Shown: piece after piece, positions 55,651 through 62,554 of the stretch | Layout: the number at the start of each line of letters is the position of its first letter | Numbering within the stretch: position 1 is the first letter of the stretch | Origin: Streptomyces sp. NBRC 110611 | GTDB taxonomy: Bacteria > Actinomycetota > Actinomycetes > Streptomycetales > Streptomycetaceae | Direction: 5' to 3' | Length of the DNA stretch: 64,000 nucleotides | Assembly (NCBI RefSeq): GCF_001590865.1 | Contig: NZ_BBUY01000002.1 | Coordinates: forward strand, 553,713-617,712 | Program-made: the position numbers and the translations under genes | The notes under the pieces: generated by a model | What the model saw: the letters and a program-made list of their open reading frames with translations, nothing else | Told to the model about the DNA's origin: nothing | Databases searched by the model: none

Positions 55651-56672
55651 GCGCTACTGCACCAGGATCGATAGCGGTCCGCACCCCGGAGTCACAGCCG
55701 GCCCTCGGCAGCACCCCCGCAGCCGAGGACAGCCCCGGCTCCCCCTCCTCCTCCCCCTCCGGGGCGCCGAGTGCGACCGCCGCTCCTTCCGGGCGCGGTC
55801 CCCGCACCACCCCCGTCGCCGCCCGCGGCACCCTGCTCGCCGCCCTGGGCGTCGCGGCCTTCTCGCTCACCTTTCCCGCAACCGCCTGGGCGCTGGAGGG
55901 TATGAGCCCCTGGACGGTGGTGATGCTCCGCAGCGTGCTCGCCACGGCCCTGGCCGGCGGAGCACTCGTGTGGTGCCGGGTGCCCGTCCCGGAGCGGCGC
56001 CACTGGGCGGGGATCGCGGTGGTGGCCGGCGGTGTGGTCCTCGGTTTTCCGCTGCTCACCACGGTCGCCCTGCAGACCTCCACCACCTCGCACGCGGCCG
56101 TCGTGGTCGGTCTGCTGCCGCTGACCACCGCCGCCTGCTCCGCCGTACGGACCGGGGCGCGGCCCTCCCGTACGTTCTGGATCGCGGCGGTGGTCGGCGC
56201 CGCCGTCGTCATCGGCTTCGCGATACAGCAGAGCGGCGGGGCGCCGAGCCGTGGCGATCTCTACCTGTTCGCGGCGCTGCTGGTGTGCGCGGCCGGCTAC
56301 ACGGAGGGCGGCCGGCTGGCCCGCCATATGCCGGGGTGGCAGGTGATGGGCTGGGCGCTGGTGCTCGCGCTCCCGGTGACGGCGGCGGGCACGGCAGTCG
56401 CCCTGTCCGCCGAGCCGCTCCACCTGACGGCGCACGCGGTCGGCGGGCTGCTGTGGCTGGCGGTCGGCTCGACGTTCCTCGGCATGGTCGTGTGGTACCG
56501 CGGTATGGCCACGATCGGCGTCTCCAAGGCGAGCCAGCTGCAGCTCGCCCAGCCGCTGCTGACCCTGGTGTGGTCCGTGGTGCTCCTGGGCGAGCACCTT
56601 CCGCCGGCCGCCCCGGTGGCGGCCGTGGCGGTCCTGGCCTGCATCGCCGTCACCCAGCGGACACGGGGGTGA
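55635..56672 (+). CDS. EamA/DMT-family exporter
   Basis: 345 residues. A 60-residue disordered Ser/Pro-rich N-terminus is followed by about ten membrane helices in two repeated EamA units (GTLLAALGVAAFSLTFPATA and DLYLFAALLVCAAGYTEGGR open them). LGEHLPPAAPVAAVAVLACI closes the second. Probably exports an amino acid or metabolite. The start is placed at the CATG shared with the regulator; a shorter N-terminus is possible since residues 1-55 are not part of the fold. Confidence 0.88.
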   Translation: MRDHDSATAPGSIAVRTPESQPALGSTPAAEDSPGSPSSSPSGAPSATAAPSGRGPRTTPVAARGTLLAALGVAAFSLTFPATAWALEGMSPWTVVMLRSVLATALAGGALVWCRVPVPERRHWAGIAVVAGGVVLGFPLLTTVALQTSTTSHAAVVVGLLPLTTAACSAVRTGARPSRTFWIAAVVGAAVVIGFAIQQSGGAPSRGDLYLFAALLVCAAGYTEGGRLARHMPGWQVMGWALVLALPVTAAGTAVALSAEPLHLTAHAVGGLLWLAVGSTFLGMVVWYRGMATIGVSKASQLQLAQPLLTLVWSVVLLGEHLPPAAPVAAVAVLACIAVTQRTRG

Positions 56673-56974
56673 ACCTCCTGGGGGAGCCCGGGCGGAGAGT
56701 CGTCCCGGCGGGGAGCGGGCCCCTGGGGGGAGCGGGAGCCGCGAATCGGTGAATCGGTGAATCGGTGAATCGGCTTCCGAGGTGCGTGAGCGGCCCTCGG
56801 ACGTAAACTTGCCGCGAGGGCAGGTACCGCCGTACCGCCGTCCGGTACCACCGCCCGAGCCGCCACAGGCTCGTCAACCGTTGCAACTGTTGGAACCGTT
56901 GGCCGTTCAACCGCTCGGCCGTCGCGCCGTCGGCCGTACGGGTCGCACGGCCGCCCGAAGCGGGGAGGACCCTG
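56673..56974. other. 302-bp intergenic region with short repeats
   Basis: Contains an 8-bp microsatellite (56743-56774) and, at 56875-56920, alternating CCGTTG/CAACTG words. The promoter of the DUF1918 gene should be here. No gene seen. Confidence 0.5.
56743..56774. repeat. 8-bp microsatellite, four units
   Basis: GAATCGGT is repeated four times (last unit GAATCGGC) in intergenic DNA; copy number is likely variable between strains. Confidence 0.9.
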
Positions 56975-57184
56975 ATGCACGCGTCCAAGGGCGACCGGCT
57001 GGTGGTGCACGGCAGGACCGTCGGGCAGCACGACCATGAGGTCGAAATCATCGAGGTAATGGGGACGAACGGCGATCCCCCCTACCGCGTCCGCGGCCAG
57101 GACGGGCATGAGACGATCATGTTGCCGGGCCCCGACTCGGTCGTCAAGCACGCGAAGACCTCCGACGTCGAGCCCGGCCGGTAA
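56975..57184 (+). CDS. DUF1918 small protein
   Basis: 69 residues: ASKGDRLVVHGRTVGQHDHE, then VEIIEVMGTNGDPPYRVR and DGHETIMLPGPDSVVKH. This is the DUF1918 SH3-like beta barrel, common in actinobacteria, of unknown role. GGGGAGGACC precedes the ATG. Single gene. Confidence 0.9.
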   Translation: MHASKGDRLVVHGRTVGQHDHEVEIIEVMGTNGDPPYRVRGQDGHETIMLPGPDSVVKHAKTSDVEPGR

Positions 57185-57210
57185 AGTCCGCGAACCTCCG
57201 CGGCGGCCAT

Positions 57211-57254
57211 GCGCAACCACTCCGGTGGTCACGCACAACCACCCCGGTGGTCAC
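57211..57254. repeat. 22-bp tandem repeat with ACCACYCCGGTGGT hairpin
   Basis: Two units, each containing the palindrome ACCAC(C/T)CCGGTGGT, just beyond the glycoside hydrolase stop. Possible terminator for the two convergent genes. Confidence 0.7.
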
Positions 57255-58588
57255 GCACGACGGCCGTAATGATCACGCACGACCCGCGCCATCGCGCCCG
57301 CCGGGTCGCCGGCCACCTCCTTCGCCGAGAAGTACACATGGCCGCCGACCTGCGGATAGTGGCGGGCGAAGGTGAGGTGACGGGAGAGTTCGCCCGGGTC
57401 GTGCCAGGCGGCCGGCCCGGATGAGCCCTGCTTGTAGAGGGCCTCGCCGATGTAGAGGTCGACGCCGGTGCCCTCGGCGGTCCGTGACCACCAGGGCACC
57501 AGCTCGGCGTAGTCCGCCGCCTTGGTGCCGAGGGGCCAGTACACCTGCGGCACGATGTAGTCGAGCCAGCCCTCACGCACCCAGCGGCGGGTGTCGGCGT
57601 ACAGATCGTCGTAGGTCTGCACCCCGGCCCGCGTACGGGATCCCCGCGGATCGGCGCTCTGGTTGCGCCAGACCGCGAACGGGCTGACGCCGAACCGCAC
57701 CCGCCGCCCCGCCGCCCGCTCACTCCGGCCGTCCCCAGGACCGCCCCGGCCGTCCCCTTGCGCGCCCCGGCCGCTCCGCGCCACCCGGCCGAGCCGCCGC
57801 GCCATCTCGTACACCAGGCGGTCGGTGTTCTCCCGCCGCCAGGCGTCCCGGTCCTCGAAGCCGCCGCCGTGCGCGGCGTACGCGTCGTCGTCGTCGAAGT
57901 GCTTGCCGGCGATCGGGTACGGATAGAAGTAGTCGTCGAAGTGCACCCCGTCGACGGGGTAGCGCTTGACCGCGTCCAGCATCGCGTCCTGGACGAAACG
58001 GCGGACCTCCGGCAGCCCTGGGTTGTAGTAGAGCTTGCCGCCGTACGGGACGACCCACTCGGGGTGCCGGCGCGCCGGATGGTGCGGGGCCAGCCGCTCC
58101 GGGTCGGTGTGGTGGGCGACCCGGTACGGGTTGAACCAGGCGTGCAGTTCGAGGCCGCGCCGGTGCGCCTCACGGACCGCGAATCCCAGCGGGTCCCAGC
58201 CCGGGTCGCGGCCCTGGCGCCCGGTCAGGACGTGCGTCCAGGGCTCGTACGGGGAGGGCCACAGGGCGTCCGCGGTGGGGCGCACCTGGAAGAAGACCGT
58301 GTTCAGCCGGCATCGGACGAAAGTGTCGAAGTGGGCGCGGAGTTCGCGCTGTTGCTCGGCGGGTGTGAGGGTGGTGCGGGAGGGCCAGTCCAAGTTGCCG
58401 ACGGTCGCCAGCCACACCCCCCGCATCTCGCGCCGCGCCACACCGCCCGAGGGCGCCACACCACCCATGGGTGCCACACCGCCCGCGGGTGCCACGCCAC
58501 CCATGGGTGCCACACCTCCGGCGGTGAGCAGCGAGGAGCCCGCGCCGAGCGCGGCCACCGCAAAGCCTCTCCGTGTGATCCGTCTCAT
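57251..58588 (-). CDS. Tat-exported family 10-like glycoside hydrolase (GHL10/DUF187)
   Basis: 445 residues. Tat signal RRITRRGFAVAALGAGSSLL, then a GGVAPM/GGVAPA hexapeptide repeat (about 26-50). The TIM-barrel domain starts REMRGVWLATVGNLDWPS and contains LNTVFFQVRPTADALWPS, LELHAWFNPYRV, VDGVHFDDYFYPYP and WLDYIVPQVYW, the GHL10 pattern. It probably cleaves a polysaccharide in the cell wall or medium. The hexapeptide tract is encoded by 18-bp repeats and may vary in length. Confidence 0.92.
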   Translation of the reverse strand: MRRITRRGFAVAALGAGSSLLTAGGVAPMGGVAPAGGVAPMGGVAPSGGVARREMRGVWLATVGNLDWPSRTTLTPAEQQRELRAHFDTFVRCRLNTVFFQVRPTADALWPSPYEPWTHVLTGRQGRDPGWDPLGFAVREAHRRGLELHAWFNPYRVAHHTDPERLAPHHPARRHPEWVVPYGGKLYYNPGLPEVRRFVQDAMLDAVKRYPVDGVHFDDYFYPYPIAGKHFDDDDAYAAHGGGFEDRDAWRRENTDRLVYEMARRLGRVARSGRGAQGDGRGGPGDGRSERAAGRRVRFGVSPFAVWRNQSADPRGSRTRAGVQTYDDLYADTRRWVREGWLDYIVPQVYWPLGTKAADYAELVPWWSRTAEGTGVDLYIGEALYKQGSSGPAAWHDPGELSRHLTFARHYPQVGGHVYFSAKEVAGDPAGAMARVVRDHYGRRA

Positions 58589-58748
58589 CAGAAATCCCCA
58601 GCTTGTCCGGTTTATCCCGTCCTGAAGGATCAGAATGCCTGCCCCTGTGCCCGTAACCCAGCACCGCGCGGAGTAACGTCGGCACCGAGGCGGACGTCGG
58701 ACCCTTACGGCGTACCGCCGGGCCCCGAAGATCAGCGAAAGGCACGAG

Positions 58749-59618
58749 GTGACCAACTCAATTGCCGACATTGCACGTGTCGGAGTGGTCGGTTGCGGCC
58801 AGATGGGCGCAGGCATCGCCGAGGTGTGCGCCCGCGCCGGGCTGGACGTGATGGTCGCCGAGACCACCGGCGAGGCTCTGGAGCTGGGTCGCACCCGCTT
58901 GACCAACTCCCTCGGCAAGGCCGCCGAACGCGGCAAGATCACCGTCGCGGAGCGCGATGCGACACTCGACCGGCTCAGCTTCACCACCGACCTCGGGGAG
59001 TTCGCCGACCGCGACCTCGTCATCGAGGCCGTCGTGGAGAACGAGCAGGTCAAGACCGAGATCTTCCAGGTGCTGGACCAGGTGGTGACCCGCCCGGACG
59101 CCATCCTGGCCTCCAACACCTCCTCCATCCCGCTGGTGAAGCTCGCGGTCGCCACGTCCCGGCCCGACCAGGTCATCGGCATCCACTTCTTCAACCCGGC
59201 CCCGGTGCAGAAGCTGGTGGAGCTGATCCCCGCGCTCACCACCGGCGAGGAGACCATCAAGCGCGCCGAGGTGCTCGTCCAGGACGTCCTGGGCAAGCAC
59301 GCCATCCGCGCCCAGGACCGCTCGGGCTTCGTCGTCAACGCCCTGCTGATCCCGTACCTGCTCTCCGCGATCCGGATGTTCGAGTCGGGAATCGCCAGCC
59401 GCGAGGACATCGACAACGGCATGGAACTGGGCTGCGCCCACCCCATGGGCCCGCTCAAACTGTCCGACCTGATCGGCTTGGACACCGTGGCCTCGGTAGC
59501 CGCCTCCATGTACGAGGAGTACAAGGAGCCCCTCTACGCCGCTCCCCCGCTCCTGGCCCGCATGGTCGACGCGGGCCGCCTGGGCCGGAAGTCGGGCTCG
59601 GGGTTCTACTCGTACTAG
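58749..59618 (+). CDS. 3-hydroxybutyryl-CoA dehydrogenase
   Basis: 289 residues. NAD-binding Rossmann motif VGVVGCGQMGAGIAEVCA; SSIPLVKLAVAT and GIHFFNPAPVQKLVELIPAL with the catalytic His; C-terminal dimerization domain with HPMGPLKLSDLIGLDT. It oxidizes (S)-3-hydroxybutyryl-CoA, or reduces acetoacetyl-CoA, in fatty acid or polyketide precursor metabolism. GTG start (MTNSIADIARV). In Streptomyces usually named fadB2/hbdA/paaH; context does not decide. Confidence 0.93.
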   Translation: MTNSIADIARVGVVGCGQMGAGIAEVCARAGLDVMVAETTGEALELGRTRLTNSLGKAAERGKITVAERDATLDRLSFTTDLGEFADRDLVIEAVVENEQVKTEIFQVLDQVVTRPDAILASNTSSIPLVKLAVATSRPDQVIGIHFFNPAPVQKLVELIPALTTGEETIKRAEVLVQDVLGKHAIRAQDRSGFVVNALLIPYLLSAIRMFESGIASREDIDNGMELGCAHPMGPLKLSDLIGLDTVASVAASMYEEYKEPLYAAPPLLARMVDAGRLGRKSGSGFYSY

Positions 59619-59664
59619 AGAGTGCCACCGCTCGCACCGGAGAGCGCGGCCATGTACACCAACT

Positions 59665-59701
59665 GGCGCTGTTCCAGGAAGAGTTCACCTGGAACAGCGC
59701 C
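59665..59701. terminator. bidirectional terminator
   Basis: Perfect 14-bp stem GGCGCTGTTCCAGG (59665-59678 with 59688-59701), nine-base loop, between two convergent genes. Confidence 0.8.
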
Positions 59702-59805
59702 AGCGGCCGTGCTGCGCTCGGGCGGCTCGCGCAGCCCCGCCGGGCTCTCGCCGACGCGTATTTCGCCTGGCCGCGTACGGACGCTGGACCGGCATCGGCG
59801 GAGCC

Positions 59806-60600
59806 TCAGCCGTTGACCAGGGTGCGGTTGAGGAGGGGGAGCAGGCGGTCCCAGTGGCGTTGCCGTGCGGCGGGGTTGAAGGCGTCGGTGTCGGCCATGG
59901 TGAAGCCATGGAGGGTGCCGGGGTAGATCTCGGAGGTGTAGCGCACGCCCGCGGCGTCCAGGGCCCGGTTGAGCTCACGGAGAGTCTCGGGCGTCATGTC
60001 GGTTTCGGCGTGGCCGAGGTGAACCTGGGCGGTGAGGCTGGAGAAGAGGCGGTGCAGGCTGTCGGGGCCGTCGGCGGCCACGGGGCCGTGGAATCCGGCG
60101 ACGGCGGCCACCTGGCCGGGGTGGGCCGCGGCGGTGCGCACCGCCAGGAGGCCGCCTATGCAGTAGCCGGTCACCCCAACCGGCCCGCCGCCGACCTCGG
60201 GCTGGGCGGTGAGGAACCTGAGGTAGGCGTCGGCGTCACGCAGGATGAGTTCGTCGGTGTGCGCCTCGATCATCGGCATCAGCTGGGCGACGACCGCGGG
60301 CCTGACCTCTTCGCCGATGTACTCGGGAAGGTCGATCAGCGGTGCCGGGCCGTGCCGGTAGAAGAAATTGGGGACGAGCACGTAGTACCCGTGCCCGGCC
60401 AGTTCGCGGGCCATCTCCCGTAGCACGGGCCGGGTGCCGAAGGCGTCCGCGTACATCAGCACCCCTGGGTGCCGCTCACCGTCGTCGGGGAAGGCGGCGA
60501 AGGCGTCGGCCTGGCCGTCCGGGGTGGGAATCTGCAGTGTCTTGGTGGGAATGGCGGATTTTCCTTCCTTGGAGTTCCACTCAATCAGCGTTTGCCGCAC
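59806..60600 (-). CDS. dienelactone hydrolase family protein
   Basis: About 248-264 residues, alpha/beta hydrolase. The nucleophile elbow has Cys: GVTGYCIGGLLAV. The catalytic Asp/His lie in HLGHAETDMTPETL and YPGTLHGFTMADT. VLMYADAFGTRPVLREMARE is the typical start. Start uncertain: the only GTG (60600) lacks a good ribosome site, while AAGGAAGGA lies nine bases before an ATT (60552), which would begin MPTKTLQIPTPDG-like. Divergent from a MarR regulator across a 17-bp palindrome. Confidence 0.87.
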   Translation of the reverse strand: MRQTLIEWNSKEGKSAIPTKTLQIPTPDGQADAFAAFPDDGERHPGVLMYADAFGTRPVLREMARELAGHGYYVLVPNFFYRHGPAPLIDLPEYIGEEVRPAVVAQLMPMIEAHTDELILRDADAYLRFLTAQPEVGGGPVGVTGYCIGGLLAVRTAAAHPGQVAAVAGFHGPVAADGPDSLHRLFSSLTAQVHLGHAETDMTPETLRELNRALDAAGVRYTSEIYPGTLHGFTMADTDAFNPAARQRHWDRLLPLLNRTLVNG

Positions 60601-60629
60601 CAACGATCTCGGCGCGGGTGAACGTATAT

Positions 60630-60646
60630 CGTTAGTCGGACTAACG
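60630..60646. promoter_or_regulatory. MarR-type operator palindrome
   Basis: CGTTAGTCGGACTAACG is a perfect 8-bp inverted repeat around one central base, between the divergent hydrolase and MarR genes and overlapping TATA-like boxes of both. Confidence 0.75.
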
Positions 60647-60666
60647 CAATGGGGAGGACAGGCGCC

Positions 60667-61194
60667 GTGAGCAGAGCTGAAGCCGCGGACAGGCCCGACG
60701 ACGGCTCGCCCAGGACGCCCGGCAGGCTGCGTCGACGGACGAGCCGACTGCTGTCTCAACTGTCCGCGCGGTCGGACCGGCTGATCAACGAGGGGCTGGC
60801 ACAGGTCGACGCGCGCAAGTGGCACTACGCCGTGCTCGCCGCACTGCAGGAGTACGGGCCGGGCAGTCAGGCGGAGCTGAGCAGGCGTTCCGGGATTTAC
60901 CGCAGCGATATGGTCGGCGTGCTCGATGAGCTGGCCGGGCGAGGCCTCGTCGAGCGGGCGCCGGATCCCGACGACCGGCGCCGCAACACGATCACGATCT
61001 CCGCCCGAGGCCGCCGTCGACTGCGCCGCCTCGACGAGGTCCTGGACGACCTCCACGACGAACTGCTCGCGCCGCTGAGTCCGGTCGAACGCGATCAATT
61101 GGTGCAGCTGCTCACGCGGCTGCTTGACCATCACGCGCAGCAGGCGCAGCAGGCGCAGCAGGCAGCCCAGACAGCCGGGCCGCCGGGCTCCTGA
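60667..61194 (+). CDS. MarR-family transcriptional regulator
   Basis: 175 residues. Winged-helix core about 40-130: WHYAVLAALQEYGPGSQAEL, SRRSGIYRSDMVGVLDELAG and the wing VERAPDPDDRRRNTITISAR. The C-terminus ends in a Gln/Ala tract (QQAQQAQQAAQ). GTG start (MSRAEAADR) with GGGGAGGAC upstream; an ATG at 60649 overlaps that ribosome site and is rejected. Probably represses itself and the hydrolase through the adjacent palindrome, responding to a phenolic ligand. Confidence 0.9.
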   Translation: MSRAEAADRPDDGSPRTPGRLRRRTSRLLSQLSARSDRLINEGLAQVDARKWHYAVLAALQEYGPGSQAELSRRSGIYRSDMVGVLDELAGRGLVERAPDPDDRRRNTITISARGRRRLRRLDEVLDDLHDELLAPLSPVERDQLVQLLTRLLDHHAQQAQQAQQAAQTAGPPGS

Positions 61195-61225
61195 CCAACG
61201 GGCGCGGCTCGTCTGCCGTCAGCCG

Positions 61226-62554
61226 TCAGCCGTTGACTGTGACCGGGTGGTCCGTGCGCAGTTCGGTGAAGAGGCGGCGCGACTTCTCCTTGTCCCAGAT
61301 GATGACGCTGCCCTTGGAGGTGCCCACACCGACGCCGGAGACCGGGACGTTGAGCTGCTTGCCGCCGCCCGAGGACACCTTGTGCAGGGCGTCGAAGAGA
61401 CGGGCCAGCTGGCGCGGTCCGGTCGACGCGTCGACGATGAGGGCGTCCAGGCCCGCGCCGACCGTGCCCAGCATGGCGGACGGGCTGAGCAGGACGTCCG
61501 GGGATCCGGCCTTGGCCGCCAGGGCCGCCAGGAACTTCTGCTGGTTGCGGGAGCGGCCGAGGTCGCCCTGCTTCTCCTGGTGGCGCTGACGTACGAAGGC
61601 CAGCGCCTCGCGGCCGTTGAGGGTGTGGCAGCCCCGGGTGAGGTCGAGGCCGGACTTCTCGTCGACGATGTGCCGGTCCACGCACATGCGGACGCCGCCG
61701 ACCCCGTCCACGATGCCGACGAAACCGGCGAAGCCGATCTCGGTGTAGTGGTCGATGCGCAGACCGGTGCTCGACTCGACGGTGCGGACCAGGAGTTCGG
61801 GACCGCCGAGGGAGAACGCCGCGTTGAGTTTGTTCTTGGCGGCCTTGTGGTGGATGCCGGTCTCGGGGTCGACGTAGGCGGGGAGGGTGACCCAGGAGTC
61901 GCGCGGGAGGCTGGTCAGGGTGGTGCCGTGAGCACCGGTGTGCAGCACCATCATCGAGTCGGTGCGGCGGCCCTCGGCGCCCAGGCCGGAGCCGGTGTGC
62001 AGGTCCTCGGCCTGCTCCGCGGTGAGGCCCGCGCGGCTGTCGGAGCCCACGATCAGGTAGTTGGTCCCCTTGCCGGGGGCGGGCCGGTCCGGCAGTGCGG
62101 ACAGATCGACCTCTCCGGCCAGGCGGGAGTCCGCCCAGGCGTAGGCACCGACGCAGCCGAGCACCACCAGCGAGAGCAGGAAACCGACCGCGCGCAGGGT
62201 GCGCCTGGTGCGGGTGCGCCGCCGCCTCGGCTTGCGCCGGGCACGGCGGTATCCGCCGCCGGGAGGTGGACCGTCCGGCAGCGGGGCGTACGCCTCCTGG
62301 TGCGCGACGGACGCATACGCCTCCTGGTGCGCTACGGGCGCGTACGCCTCCTGGTCCATGACGGACGCGTAGGACTCCTGGTGCGCGAGAGGTGCATAGG
62401 CCTCCTGGTGTGTGAGGGGTCGGTATGCCTCCTGGTGTGCGTGGGGCGGATGAGCCTGCGGATGCGCCTCCTGGTGGCCGAGCGGTGTGTAGGCCCGCTC
62501 GTGGTCGAAGGGGCCGGGTGCCGGGGTCAGTTCGTCGGAGTACAGGGGGGTCAC
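61226..62554 (-). CDS. LCP (LytR-CpsA-Psr) family cell-wall polymer ligase
   Basis: 442 residues. Residues 1-95 are cytoplasmic and built of nine-residue repeats (HQEAYAPLx). A basic stretch is followed by one helix (LRAVGFLLSLVVLGCVGAYA). The LCP domain (about 170-420) has NYLIVGSDSRAGLT, RRTDSMMVLHTG, LPRDSWVTLP, KLNAAFSLGGPELLVRTVE and FVRQRHQEKQGDLGRSRNQQ. It transfers glycopolymers from a lipid carrier to peptidoglycan. Its GTG overlaps the glycosyltransferase stop (GTGA). Confidence 0.93.
   Translation of the reverse strand: MTPLYSDELTPAPGPFDHERAYTPLGHQEAHPQAHPPHAHQEAYRPLTHQEAYAPLAHQESYASVMDQEAYAPVAHQEAYASVAHQEAYAPLPDGPPPGGGYRRARRKPRRRRTRTRRTLRAVGFLLSLVVLGCVGAYAWADSRLAGEVDLSALPDRPAPGKGTNYLIVGSDSRAGLTAEQAEDLHTGSGLGAEGRRTDSMMVLHTGAHGTTLTSLPRDSWVTLPAYVDPETGIHHKAAKNKLNAAFSLGGPELLVRTVESSTGLRIDHYTEIGFAGFVGIVDGVGGVRMCVDRHIVDEKSGLDLTRGCHTLNGREALAFVRQRHQEKQGDLGRSRNQQKFLAALAAKAGSPDVLLSPSAMLGTVGAGLDALIVDASTGPRQLARLFDALHKVSSGGGKQLNVPVSGVGVGTSKGSVIIWDKEKSRRLFTELRTDHPVTVNG
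62285..62446 (-). repeat. 27-bp coding repeat, six units, in the LCP gene
   Basis: Units centred on GCCTCCTGG recur every 27 bp and encode the HQEAYAPLA-type nonapeptide. Unit-to-unit differences are mostly at third positions. Confidence 0.85.
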
